DNA of 64,000 nt, taken from the NCBI GenBank assembly GCA_030248215.1, contig JASANG010004128.1:1-64000 (forward strand). The letters run 5' to 3'. The DNA comes from Enoplolaimus lenunculus (taxonomy: Eukaryota; Nematoda; Enoplea; Enoplida; Thoracostomopsidae). This document shows positions 12,075 through 25,367 of the stretch, piece after piece. The notes below the pieces were generated by a model that saw nothing but the letters and a program-made list of their open reading frames with translations, was not told where the DNA came from and ran no database searches. The position numbers and the translations under genes were made by a program. Each line of letters opens with the position of its first letter. Positions within the stretch are counted from its first letter, which is position 1.

Positions 12075-13300
12075 TTTGAAGAAGTGGAGGGGAAGGGGAG
12101 AGGAGGGGAATGGGAAGAGGGAAGTTGGAGAAGGAAGGGGAAGGGGAAGGGGAAAGGGGAAGGGGAAAGTGGAGGTGGAAGTGGAAGATGGAAGTGGGAA
12201 GTTGGGAAGATGGAAGTTGGAAGATGGGAAGTAGAAGTGGGAAGAGGAAAGAAGTAAGGGGAAGTGGGAAGTTTGGAAGAGGGACAGTGGGAAGATGGAA
12301 GATGGAAGATGGAATGGGAAGGGGAAGTGGGACAAGAAGTGGGAAGTTGGAAGATAGGAAGTGGGAAGTGGGAAAGGGAAGGGGTATGGGACAGAGGGAA
12401 GTTAGGAAGATGGGACATTGGAAGTTAGAAGATGGAAGTTGGGACAGATGGGAAGTGTAAGATGGGAGATGGGAGATGGGACAGAGTGGAAGATGGGAAG
12501 AGGGAAGTGGGAAGATGGGAAGTGGGAATTGGGAAGAGGGACAGTGGGAAGAGGAAGTTGGGAAGATGGGAAGTGGGAAGTTGGGAAAAGGAAGTGGAAG
12601 TGGGACAGATAGGACAGATGGGAAGTGGGAAAGGGACAGTGGGACAGAGGGACAGATGGGACAGTTGGGACAGATGGGACAGATGGGAAGTGGAAGCTGG
12701 GAAGCTAAGTATGGGAAGATGGGAATTGGGAAGATGGAAAGTTGGGACAGGGGACAGGTGGGAAGATGGGACAGTTGGGACAGTTGGGAAGTTGGAAGAT
12801 GGGAAGTGGGAAGATGGGAAAGGAAGAGGGAAGTTGGGAGGGAAGAGGGAAGATGGGACAGTGAATTGGGCAGATGGGACAGATGGGACAGTTGGGAAGT
12901 GGACAGTGGGACAGAGGGGACAGTTGTGAAGATGGGACAGATGGGAAGATGGGACAGATAGACAGTTGGGACAGTTGGGACAGATGGGACAGATGGAACA
13001 GTAGGAAGTTGGAACAGATGGGAAGTGGGAAGATGGGAAGTGGGAAAGGGAAGATGGGAAGTTTGGAAGATAGGAAGTGTGAAGATGGGATAGTTGGGAA
13101 GATGGAAGATGGAGAAGATGGGAAGTGGGAAGATGGGAAGTGGGAAGATGGGAATTAGGAGAGTGGAAGTTGGAAGTTTGGAAGATGGGAAGTGGAAAGT
13201 GGGAAGTTGGGACAGATGGGAAGGGAAGATGGGAAGTGAAGAGAAAGGAAGAGGAAGTAAAGGAGTGGGACGGTTGGGACAGATGGGAAGGAACAGTTAT
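12075..13300 (+). repeat. Purine-rich minisatellite at the palindrome centre
   Basis: About 1.2 kb made of interchangeable 6-8 bp words GGGAAGAT, GGGAAGTG and GGGACAGTT with almost no pyrimidine runs. It is asymmetric: only one strand orientation is present, so it does not belong to the inverted repeat. All long frames across it (Gly/Trp/Lys-rich on +, Ser/Pro/Phe-rich on -) are products of the repeat. A diverged relative in the opposite orientation (CCCAACTGTCCCA words) lies at 52008-52290. Confidence 0.9.
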
Positions 13301-13309
13301 TAATTTTCC

Positions 13310-14400
13310 TATATGTAAACAGGAGCGATAAGTTACTCGATATTTCTGTCCCGGAATTGACGCCTTTATAAATGGGCAGGTTTATATTTATAATATATTT
13401 AAAGATTTTATTTAGTAGATATGTCATATTGTTTAATAGGAATCATTTTTATTTAAATGGAGGAAGATTGATTTATTGCATTGGAAAGTAATTTAAGAAT
13501 AATTATAATATTTAGTTTTGTGGATAGATTATGATGAGTTTAGAGGGTAAGAGTCGTGCGATGTAGATAATTTAACCATTTTATCGTTAACATTTCATCG
13601 TGTTAATTCATAGAGAGATCTAACATTTTGCTTAGATGTTGTGATATATAAAAAGATTTAGAAATAATGCGGTTAACTGTCTACTATTAAAGCTTATGAG
13701 ATACTACTGAAATTGTTCTTATTAAGCGGATATTTCACAACAAGGTCGTTTCTTGTTGAAATACTAAGCCTAAAATAATTGGTACAGCTTCTGGAAAAGA
13801 AACGTAACGGTATAAACTATTATGAAAATGCTTGATAATTTTTTAAATTTGTATACTGTACTGCCGGCGGCGTGTGACTCCCTCGGTCAAACGTCCATTT
13901 CTGCTCCAGTAAAGTGGTAATTCGAAACAAAAAGACAGTTTTTCCTCCCACAGTGATTTTATACTTCGGTTCAATAACCAAGCACAAATTTTTTTGCTGA
14001 AATGGGAATGCTATGGTCGCGCATTTGCTCACCAACTTGACTTGGTAGACTAGCAAAATAGTAACGGTAGGGAACACACTGGGTCTGACGTGACAGGAAC
14101 TGCCAGATATAATAGACTCTTGGGCACTAGGCTTATGAAAACTAAGGCATGAACTTAAGCATAGGTCAGCATTTTTTAATTCACAAATAAACCTGAGCTA
14201 AAGCATAAAAATAAATATAGGCTGACAAAGTGTACCATAAACTATAGTAATTGCCACATTCCTGTGGAGACGTACCAACGGCAATAATTGTTCAATTAAA
14301 GCAGAAGAAAATTTAGTACTCCGTCATAAAGTAATAGTGCAAAAATTATCAAAGCATATATTATACAAGGTGTTTAGAGTCTGTGCAAACGATTGCGAAA
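13310..14400. other. Spacer with no recognised gene
   Basis: AT-rich single-copy-looking sequence between the minisatellite and the inner inverted segment. I see no supported coding exon or element here. Confidence 0.4.
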
Positions 14401-14409
14401 CGCTGCTGT

Positions 14410-14770
14410 ATATACAGGCTTTTAACTTTTGCTTCTAATGAAACTACAAAATTTTTACAAAATACTTTAAGTTTGACACATTTTAGGCTCTAATTAATCG
14501 ACTGTAGGCAACATACTGACACGACGCATTATATTGGTAGTGACAACGTTTTTTCACATTTTACTGACTTGTTTTAGGAATATTTTCACGGGGAGGAAAC
14601 ATGTGGTATATCCTTTTCTCCGGAATTTCTGGCGACTCAAAAAAGCAGACGTAACACTCTTCAGAATAAACTTCTGAATTTATAGCAGTCGAAAGAATTT
14701 TCTCGTTCGCTATTGTCAATCGTTAAAAATGTTGTATATCAGTATATCCATCGGAAAGAAAATTTCAGAG
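14410..14770 (-). repeat. Inner inverted segment, right
   Basis: Reverse-complement partner of 10905-11215. It is followed (14780-15110) by purine-rich sequence with many AAGAAGAG words that has no counterpart in the left arm. Confidence 0.75.
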
Positions 14771-15159
14771 AAATGGGATTTTTGTTTTTTGTTTGAAGAA
14801 AAATGAGAATGTGATGATTGAAATGTAACAAGAGTAAAAAAGAAAAAGGAATGAGAGTTATAGTTTTTTAAATAGGAACGAAGAAGAAGAGAAAAGAAGT
14901 AAAAAAAAGAAAAAGAAGCAAAGGAAGTTTTTTTAGAAAGTGTAGCGATTAGAGAATGATTCACAGCAAAGAAAGGGGAAAAATAGAGATGAAGGTTGTC
15001 AAAGAGAAATAAGGAGATTTTTATGAAATTGTTAAGTTTGAAGGGATTTTGGATAAAATTGAGTGAGTGATCTGAAGTCCGAGAAATGAGGTGAAAGGTA
15101 TATGATTGTGATAAATTTTTAGTTGCTGTCTGTATGCTACTTATATTGCTTGTTAATAA

Positions 15160-15588
15160 AGTACTGTAGTGACCCTAATAAGATGGGGGTAATAAGAAGG
15201 GTCCCCATTTTGAGTCTCAATCAATAGGAGTCTGTATCCCTAATCCCTAATAACTGTCCGTAAACAGATAGAGTCCCTAAACACAAATTAGAGTCCATAA
15301 CTGTCAACTATTCCTAATTGTAGAGCATAAATGATTCCAGGCCCAAATAAAGTTGAGTTCGAAACTTTAAAGGGTACTTAAGTTTTGAAAGTACATTTGT
15401 GTATAACCTTGCATTATCGCTCAAGCTTTTGATACAAGACAAACGTTTAATTTAACGGATAATTGCACTACCGGATAATTATCAGTAACGAAGGGAGGCG
15501 GAGCGTGGGTTAAAAATAAACAACCGGGGGTACCGTCTGTAGAGGCCAAATAAATATCAGTGCCCCCATTATTCGGATCACTAAAGTA
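15160..15588 (-). mobile_element. Inverted-repeat element 'TACTGTAGTGACCC', right arm
   Basis: Mirror copy of 9946-10361 with small indels, including extra bases around the interior CTTGCATTATCGCTCAAGC segment that is closer to the copy at 42709-43018. Confidence 0.65.
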
Positions 15589-16107
15589 AACTAACAGATT
15601 TATCTTTCAATATTTGTTCCAAATTCTCCCATATGCAGTTTTATTTGTAAACATTCACTAGTTGGCAACAGTATTATATAAGTACCTACCTCTCCTATAG
15701 GGGTAAGTTTCAGGAGGGTATAAGGGTTTTCATGGTTAAAGAAGATAAAATTTTGTGAGCCATTCTTTCTCGGAGCTCCACCCCCCCCCTCCTTCTACTG
15801 CAGGAAATTGATTATAGTAGTTTTATAAGAGATTAGATTATACCTTAAAAGCAAATGGATAAGAAAGTATTTTACAATAAAAAAAATTGCAAAAAAATTA
15901 TTTGTCAGGGGGTATAAAGGGGGATAGAGGTATATATTCAATCCCAAAACATCTCAAGAGACAATAAAACCTCGTTTACTAAGGCGTTATACATTTTTTT
16001 TGAATTGTAGATTTTTTTTCAAAAAATTTGTTTATACTCTCTAAATCCTTCAAACTTACATCCGGTCTACATCCCTGTTTCGTACTCTGCTTCAGTCAAA
16101 TTTATGC

Positions 16108-18199
16108 TCATTTCCTTCCCCATACACCGCCTGAAAATCCAGCTTTCATTTTAGAACCTTTTGATGTAGATCTACTTGCAAATGCCATATATTACGTTCA
16201 GAAGTGACCATTTGTCCGATAATTGCAAGTAAAACTCCTGTTATAGTACATGCCGACAACAAAAGTACCGCCAAAATGAAGCTTCTTTGTTTTCCGTATA
16301 GGTTTAAGCCGCCTGCGCATGCTAATAATTCGTTTTTCAGACCATAAGGCAATTTTAATATTTTCTACCGTATCGATGAGAACTTGTGAGTTGTTGCAGC
16401 GTCAAAGTTTAGCGATGCAAGACGTGCTTTTAAATGCACTGTAAAATTAGCGGCTGTAGACTGTGGTGAAATTTTGGTGAAAAACTAACATACACAAATG
16501 GATAACCGTAATCAGTATTTTACCATTGCTTAGCTAGTGATCGGTACTCAGAACCATGATATCGACAATGCATGCGTTTGATGACCACAGCGCCCGGAGC
16601 AAATCAGATAGCGATTGCGCCGGATTTACCGGTGCAACAAATTTTGTACCGTTGAATGTTTGATTTCTTGAGTAGATCTAAAAAAATTTCAACGTTTTAC
16701 GCTTGAAATGGTTTAAGCATAATTAATATCTTTGCTTTTTAAAACAGTGACACCCTCATCTTGTTTTCAAACTGCGACACGCATATCAGATCTATAAGCA
16801 TCAGTGCCGGTGAGCGCCTCCACCTTCACCTGTACGTCCAAGCCAGCAAAATATTTCGCTTACCACGAAGTTATAGCGCTGTCAAACTGGTGTCCCTTCT
16901 AACTCGTTTTGGGGGGGACAACTATCGTAACGTCGGCCCTGATATACATACTGTAATTTACAATATTTAATCAAAAAAATATGATAGTTTCAATTAAATG
17001 GTTTGAAAACCATAAAACTTGAACTTGTGTATTGAAAGTTTGCTTAATTTACCGAACAGTTTTGCGCCAGAATCGGACACATTTGCTTCTTCGAGTGTAA
17101 GCAGTCGCAAACTTCGAATACACAAAATACCTATATTGAGATGAATCGACGTCACAGACTGAGCTGAATGGTGATCAACAGGAATCACTGCAAAATATAA
17201 TTCGTTTGTATAATTTTGCCAACTTTTCCATAAACCAGTAGCTATAATGCAAAGGGGCATCCAAGCCTATGTCCCCCCAACAGAGACCAAAACCAAAATT
17301 TTTTGGTTGAAATTTGGTAGCAAAAGGGCGATTGGTTGCGAACCTGGGTGGCTTTGGTAACTTATGCGGAATTGTAAGCTAACGTCGGATCGCTCACGCT
17401 ACAGCACGGACGTACACGGTAATAGAATACGATCATTGTAAAAATACATATATTCTAGTAGAAATGATTACAAAAAATAATAATTATTATAACTTCTCGT
17501 TAAAGTTGTACACAGACGAAATACCAGTATGGCGCTGGACACAACAGTGCCATGGGCGTGCAAAGAGCTGTAACGTCATGCCCGTAGTCATCTCACCTTT
17601 CTACGGAGCTATAAACCTTTTTATTAGACGCATACAAGGGTTGTCGATAACTTACAAGCGAGTTTGAAACGTTTCTAGTGAGGGACAAAAGTTTTAGACG
17701 TGCTGAGCCCAGTGGCTCCCCTCTGGCTATTTGTTGCACGCGTACCGTTTTTTGACAAACATCCGGAATGCTGAGAGTTCCAACTGTTCGCCGACTGATC
17801 ACAGTAGCAACTTGTTGCGTTCATTAGCTCAAGACGATCACCGAGCGCTTGTGCTGATGCAGGCGAAATGAGACCATCTGGTGAGCATAACGCAGGCAGT
17901 GATGTATATGATAGCTGGCAATAATCGTAATGTGTATACGTATTTGGGATTGCAAATTTTGTACTGCAAAAGTCAGACATTGTATGATATCGAAGTTTGT
18001 GAATTGCTGAGTTTCTGGCTTTTCTTAAATTGCTGTAAGCATGTGGTGGACGGCGTTCAAGTTTTGATGAAGCGCATTCAATAATGGGTTTTAAAATTAG
18101 CAACAAAATTGGAATCCAGTACAATAGTTTAATAGTTAAAACGGTTAGTAGTGCCTTTGTGGCTGATTTTAAGTGCATAATAAACGTTATTGGAGACAT
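16108..18199 (-). pseudogene. Right-arm copy of the MOLO-1-like gene, damaged
   Basis: Mirror of 7235-9353. Its first exon stays open and nearly identical (about 4 residue changes). The second exon has an extra A in the run before the proposed donor, which shifts the frame. The third exon has two opposite single-base indels near its start, then a TGG-to-TAG change, and a further frame change after the final membrane segment. The left copy is intact at all these points, so one copy appears to have kept function while this one decays. An alternative is that both are alleles misjoined in assembly. Confidence 0.6.
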
Positions 18200-18458
18200 T
18201 TCAGATTGCTCATTATGTTCTCTAAAATTTTGACTTCTCAACGATAGCAAGACTGACGGATTTACGTGCGGATGCAAAGGGGAAATTGGGACATGTCCCT
18301 GTGCAAAAATTCTCGAGAAGCCAGGGAAACGGCTGCTTTACGTAATACAAGCACTTAACCCATGGATATCTGCAGTTAAAAAAATTCTCTCTCGTTCTAA
18401 TATCTTTTCCTTGAGTATAAAGAATAAAGAAATTAAATCGTGGCTATGGGTCCGTGTA

Positions 18459-18619
18459 ATAATCAGGGGCGGAACGTTTTTCTGTGGGTCTACATTAATG
18501 AAAATTTAAAGTTTAGCGTAATTTTTCGCTTGGGCTTAGGCTTAGGCTTAGGTATAAACACATTCTTACGCTTAAGCGTATGCATAGGAATTTACTTATA
18601 CTACTGTTCCGCCAATGTT
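18459..18619 (+). mobile_element. Small element with telomeric TTAGGC tract, right arm
   Basis: Mirror copy of 6815-6975. It reads GGGCTTAGGCTTAGGCTTAG near 18532 in the orientation of the + strand. Confidence 0.5.
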
Positions 18620-20235
18620 CAAACATTGGCCCAACTGTCAATGTACCACAAACTTGCTGAGGTATATCCAGTTCGTAATGATTATTTTATTGTAATATGT
18701 TGTTTATATCCTCGAACGGTTCCCGGATAAATCCCCTTTGAATCATTTTTTATGATTTTACAAACATCGTTGGCTTATACCCGACTCACAGAGAATGGAA
18801 ACTATTTGTCTATGCAAACCTGTGCAATATTTTTGTCAATCTGAACATTATGAAAAAATTCATTCATCCAAACCTGCACACGAAAAAAGGCTATCTAAAC
18901 ATTATCTGATCATTAAACAGATCATTAACTGGCCTGTAGTTTTACTCCAGTCTCTAGCGGATGCAAAAAACGATGCAACATGTCATGGCCCACTAACAGC
19001 GATATAAAGCAAAAAATTTGTATTAATATGCTATTTATATAAGTACTAAAATTGCGTTTGGCTTCTCGCTCGTTTGATTTAAAAGCTTTTATTGCTGTTA
19101 TATATTGCATGCCTCTCTGTCAGACGTTTCTAGATTTGCCCATATGAAACCTCAAAAGTTTTTAACGGCTAATATATATATAATTACATCTTAAACCTAT
19201 CGGAATCAATATTGTGAAAAGAACAAGCATCAAACGTAAAGTTAATGTATATCTTCTAGTATTTGTTTTGTCACAAAAATTCGGATATATTCAGTGTTTA
19301 CGACCTAAAATATTGAAACAGCCAGGCAACATGGCTTACGTACGTGCGCAGGAAAATAAGTTGAATGGAAGAATACATTTGTATTGTGATAATCGACAAT
19401 CGAAATAACGTTTTTTCCGCAGCGCTGACAGTTAATTATAGCCCTATGAGCGGCCACTGGACTGATTTGATGACAAATATGTGTGTGTTTTCTGATCCAT
19501 TTCAACAGTTGCGTTTCAAATTCAAAACAAAACAAACGAGCATTAGTATTTTAGTGTCTTTCATCAGTTTGGTCTACGATGATAATATTTTCAAACGGTT
19601 GTCTTGAGCCATTGCCACGTTTCTTCAGTTTCACTTAGCATGAGTCAGTACCAAAATTTCGATATTAATTCGGCGGATCATGAACTAAGCGGATTCTGAG
19701 GTCGGTTTAGAGCGCGGGTACCAAAAAAGAAAGCGTCGATGCAAATAATGATCAAAACTGTATGTTTTCCTTCAAATGTTTTCGCTTCTAAAACACTCGT
19801 CATCGGCCCCGAAAACTACGAGACTAAGGCTGCGGCATCACAGTCATCCTAAGTGAATGATAACACTAACAGTCCAGAAGTGGAGCGTACACCGTCTACA
19901 ATCAAAGATGAACTTAAGTAGCGGATACCCTTAGACCCCAGCGGCCTAGGCCGTATCGGGTAAACATATTTTATTGCGAATAAACCGGCAGGCACAAAAT
20001 TTACAAGTCAGGGCAAAAACATTACCCGTGCCTGTTTTTTTTGCAAATATTCGTCTGAAACTGTCTCAGTTTCATACCTCCTGATACGATTTTTAATATT
20101 TCTTTTTCTAAAAGAACTGATATAAAAGCATGCACTTTTACCAAGTGGACTTATCGTAAAGAAAACATTAAAGGTCACACGTTTTTCTGTTTCAAACTTT
20201 TTTGCTTGTAAAAAGTGGGACACGGGTGTGTAGAT

Positions 20236-20895
20236 TAGTGGCGGATCCAGAAATTTCTGGTGGGGGATACACAATTGGAAAATGTTGAGTTTTGGCACAG
20301 TTCATACATATTTTTGCGCATATAAAACAAGTCACACACACTGGCACATGTAAAGAACTGGTCCTTCCCAATTTCCTGCGTAATATACCAATTTCCCAAA
20401 ATCTTAATTCCCGGGTAATTGTCCCAAATTCCCAAAAGTTTAGGCTATTCAGAAGTTTACGTTTAGACTCAGATTTAGGCTTAAGCTTAAGTCTACACTT
20501 TAGCCTAAAGTTGAGGTGTAGGCTAAAGTTCGCGCATAAGCTACAGGGTTTATAGGCGCATGGATGCAGGGGTGCCGTCCCTCTGTAGCCAAATTGTCGC
20601 TATTCATTCCCCCGTACTTGAGAAACTTGCTCGCAGTGCCGGAGCAGACAGGGGTGGGGACTCCCTCCAAACTCGCGAGCGCAGCGAGCGAGATGCCTGA
20701 TGCATTTTAAAACTTATCAAAACACATAGAAAATTAGTTGTACTGCAATTTCAGGGTGAATCCCTTAAACAAATGTGAAATTTTAAGATATCGGAACAGA
20801 AATTTGCATTGTAAGTTCGATTTTAACCACGAAAAAATTTAAACTCGGCAGCCGGTGGGGGGATGAATCCCCTCATCCTCCCTAGATCCGCCCCT
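20236..20895 (-). mobile_element. hAT-type nonautonomous element, right arm
   Basis: Mirror copy of 4540-5199 with the same flanking duplication, so the insertion is older than the duplication that made the two arms (or has been kept uniform by exchange between arms). Confidence 0.78.
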
Positions 20896-23800
20896 GACGT
20901 AGATTACTTGTTCAAGTGTACATGGTGTAGCTGGACAGTAACTAAGGAGGGGGGAGGAGGGGCTCAGCCCCCATAAAAATTTTCGCCCCATGGAAAATTT
21001 TCAACCTTGCTTGTAAGTCAACGAAAACCCTTGTATGACCCGCCAGAAATTTTTTATCCCTGCCTAGCAAGGTGAGGTAGCTATGGGCCGTACTTAGTTC
21101 TTATACAAATCTGTTATATCAAACAAGTAGTATAACAGATAGTGCTCAATAAATCGATGCGTCTAATTGAGAATACCACCTCGCTGTGAACACTAAACGA
21201 AAAATTCCTGTTGAAAACTTTCCGACTACAGTGTTTTGGAAATTTTCAGATTTTGGTTTTACTAAGCTTACAGGTTTAGGTATTGGCTTTCGTTTAGGTT
21301 GAGAGGTTTGCATATGGGCTTGTGTACGTTAATCCTACACGTACCGCTGCATGATATATTTAGCCATCTGACACACAGACCATTCAGCCGATTCTAAAAT
21401 TTCGAATGCTGTTCAGTTGAAAAAATGAATGCGTTTGTAATAAAAATTTATTTATAATAGAATATATATTCACGACAAAATAATTCCTTCGCTTAAAAAC
21501 TACTCCCAAAAACCTAATCAACACTAAGGCAATCAACAATATAGCTGCGAAAAAAACCAATTAACCTAAAGACTAATTTATTTCCACCAACAAAGCTACA
21601 CGCGAAAACAAGCCAAACCTGCCTGCGCGGTTCCTAAATAACATTTTTCCAGTTCGATATAATAAAAATGCACAGCTTTTGTTCGCGTAGAGTATGCCCT
21701 TTACCCACAAGTGCTTATATAACAGCTAAAAGTATAAACTATACTCACTAAGCTGTATAAAAGCCAGCGGGTTCAGTTACTCATTGTGTTTATTGAAATC
21801 ACTTTTATTTCGATTGCGCTACACAAACCTTTGCTTTAGACATTTTATTTAGCAACCGAAAAAAACTGGTATCAGTAATTGCTCAAGTAGAAAACCCCAA
21901 TGAGCAAGCTACGACGCGGGTATAACTGGTTCTAAAGGGTACCGATCTGCGCTATACGAAAGCGTTTATTCGGCTTTTAAATCATTGGTTACTCGATGTA
22001 GACTTGTGCTTAACAATTAAAATAAAACGAAATATATGTATACATTGGTTTTGAATGAACTACCGTTTGGTTGCAAACCGTTTTGGTTTTGCTTCTAATT
22101 TCTACGCGTAACATCGACGAACTGACAATTTTGTATTTTAACTTAAAATTAAAGAATACGTGGCTTGCTACTTTCAGAAACTTTTAGTAGGGTTATGCTC
22201 TGCAACTACATTGAGGGTAGGGGATTGACCAGTCAATCTAATATCTTTGCCCTCATCCGGTTAAATAATTTATCGGCAGCATTTAAAAAACTTTGTTAAG
22301 AATGTTTTTCTTGTTGTTCTGTATAGTCTCGTTGCTCCTAAAAACAAATCCTGGTTACGGGTTTGACTTTTAAAATTGCTCAGCTAAGGTAATTAAGAAA
22401 ACTGTCACTAATACACAGCTTTGAAACTTAGTAAAAACAACAGGAAAGCGAAATGAAAAATTAATATAAAAAAGATCAGGATGTAGCTATCAATTTTACA
22501 TGACTGTTTACATGAAACCAAACTTTCTGACATGGAAACTGCTCAATGATGTGTGAAATTTGAAATAAAAAAATTTGAAATAGTCTTTTTTCAATCTGAC
22601 TCTGCCTGAAGCAAAAGTTGAACTGTAGAGATTTAATTAAAATCACAACTACTCAGCTTAATCTCAATCTTGCAGCTGTTACGAAATACTCGGTATTGTG
22701 CGAGTGAAAATTTAATGATAAATGCCAAAATATAATGTATCCTTGTCGAAAACGTTCGCAAAACAGATAACCTAATCTTTTAGCAAAGGATATTTTAATG
22801 AATGCTCTCTCAGGCTCATTAAATATTTACAATCAAATGAGATCTGGTAGATGTGGCTCTAAGTAAATAAACACACACACATTCAATGTGAAATAAAGCG
22901 TATAACCGGTATAAAAGTCTATATTGATTAAAAAAATGCAAGTTTTGTTAACCCTGTCTATTCTCATTAATGCAAAACAAATTTCCGATCAACCCCACTC
23001 AAGCGAAGTAGATATTTTTCCGAGAGTATGTATACGAAATGGAAAGTGCTATTTATCATCGCACAACTGTAAGATCTTCGTCTGAGTAAAGTTGACGAAA
23101 AATTATTTTTTTCTTGAGGTAACATTTTTATTTTAGGTGAACGTTTGAAAAACCACCGCACCAAACTGTGATGGAATTTAGACGCTTAACCTAAAAATTT
23201 CATTTCGTTCGCGAAACGAACCTATTAGTTATACTATACTTTTACGGATTATTAGCGTGTGCAATAATACACAGCGGTATGAGCCATTTAAAACGGTTTT
23301 TATATACACGCAAACTACCTATTAACCTGGTGAACAGGCTATCGATAAAAATATATTAATAAAATATACATTTTTCATTTTAACTCAAAAAGGTGCACTG
23401 TCTAATGTAAAAGCTGTAGACGGACAAATTGCAAATTAATATATATACTCTTTTAATGCCTTCTTAATTGAGATAATTTAGCAAACGAACTGAAAAATAA
23501 ACAGAATTAACATTAAAAACCAACGTTTTCCATGTTGTAAATTTACTAAAACTGTAGCTCGCTTCGCTGGCGAAATTTTTCGTTCATTATACAACCCGCG
23601 AATATGACCTCCTAATGCATTGAATGCATAGGTCTGTTTTACGTGCAACGACATTTAACATATAGATTTGGTTTACTGCAATCTTAAACAAAAGGTTCGA
23701 AGGCCATTGATTAATATTAAATACACGGTTGAAACCAGCTAATCAGTAGCATTTTGTTGTGTTTTGAATCTAAGATATTGACCCAATGAAAACATTTCGC

Positions 23801-24729
23801 CAAACCACAAATTACAAATTAGAAACATTTCGAATGCGTACATTCAGCTGATAACATTTGTAGCAGTACACGACTGATACTTCCACTTGGTGATAAATGC
23901 AAGAATCTGCCAACAGAATTCACTGCAGCCAAAGTGCTATCAACAGTGAGTTTACGCAACTTCAAACATGCGTAAATTTTATTATATTGTGAGATTCACG
24001 TTATATACCGGGGCAGCTGGGCCACTATTTGTCCCATGTTGATTCGACGTCAACATTAAAATTTGGCATCCCTTCAGCGGACAAAGCTCGAATGTCATAT
24101 GACGTCGACCTACAAACCACCAGTCTCAGATGTTCAATGTGTACGAAAGCCCGCAAGTCACGTGTTACTGCAGCACATTTGTGTGAATATTATGAAATTT
24201 CAAAATTGCAGCTAGTGTCATATATATTCAGCGCGACAGTGTAATCTTCGTGTGCTTACAAATGAATCGAAATTTGACCGAGAATGGCGTCACTTTGCTT
24301 TTAAACATAAAACGCGCTGCCAAATTAGTTTCTGACATAAAATCGCTCAGAACCAGCGTCATAATTAAATAATTCAGATTTCAAATTCTAGTATTACATG
24401 ATATTCAATAGGACAGTTTCGTTTTGTTACTTCAAGTATGCCGACAATTGGAAACATATAATATTCGCGGACAATATATCAAATATCAATATGATATTGA
24501 AGAGCAAATAAGTGACCACACATGATGATAGCAGACTACTCCGTACTTTTAATATGATATGAGGTCTATAAACAGACAAAATGTTACTCAACAGCAAAGC
24601 AGGGACAAAACATATCCTAATGTGCCCCGGTTATAACGTGATCCTGGCCTAAAAGTGCCTTCTGCCCAATGCATAAGTTTAAGTTTTTGCAGCGAGAAAA
24701 AGCAGCTGAACTTTGCTGGCGCACATCGC

Positions 24730-25081
24730 ATCTAAAACTTGCCATTCTAATTTTCATGTGGATGTTTTCGGAGCGAAAACGTGCAGCTTCACCTTATGGC
24801 TGCAAGTTTGGTTAAAATGCTTTAAGCCGCATCACTGTTTTGCAGCGAGTGCTTGCAGCTGCAATTCGCAAGTGCTATTTTTTGCTTATATACTTTCCAG
24901 CTGCAACTTGCACGTGAAATTTTATGCAGCGAGAACTTGCAACTGCAAGTTGAAACTACTAGAGTTGTTTACACGGGGTTTTAGAACAAAATTTGCAACG
25001 GGCAAGTTACTACTAGTGTTGCTTACACGGGTTTCCGAACAAAATTTGCAGGTGCAAGTTGCAGCTTCTAGTCCTCGCTGA
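24730..25081 (+). repeat. Dispersed repeat rich in GCAAGTT, right-arm copy
   Basis: Mirror copy of the repeat at 351-690. A short GCAAGTT-type word pattern and the flanking text match after reverse complement. Confidence 0.5.
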
Positions 25082-25367
25082 GGAAGGTGAACGTACGATT
25101 GGGGCTTACAATTCAGTGACCAGTTTATGAGCTATGGCTCAACGTGTTGAACTGTGTAATCACTGCGTTCTAAACTTTTGCGCAGTTAAAACTACATTTA
25201 AAAAACCTATTACTGTTCAATTCATTTTTACATCCGGGCACAAATTAGATGGCTTTCAAAAGTCGTATGCACTCAGACTAAATGCCGTCTATAGATACAT
25301 AGAGACCTATATATTGAGATATATCTTCAATCAAAAAGGCTACAAGCCATTCGAACTGTATAGCATT

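Larger units (their letters stand above)
15112..25367 (-). repeat. Right arm of giant inverted repeat
   Basis: Mirror copy of 40-10409. Long stretches are identical after reverse complement, but single-base indels and substitutions are spread through it, so it is not a simple sequencing echo of the left arm. Its copy of the MOLO-1-like gene is damaged, while the left copy reads open. Confidence 0.95.

Noticed and set aside
11976-13427. Long Gly/Trp/Lys-rich and Ser/Pro/Phe-rich open frames
   Set aside because: They are translations of the purine-rich minisatellite in different frames; no start context, domain or splice structure.
40-25367. Palindrome as a large viral-type or Polinton-like element with long inverted ends
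   Set aside because: No polymerase, integrase, capsid or protease-like frames were seen in the arms or centre; the arms contain a host-like gene and ordinary miniature elements.
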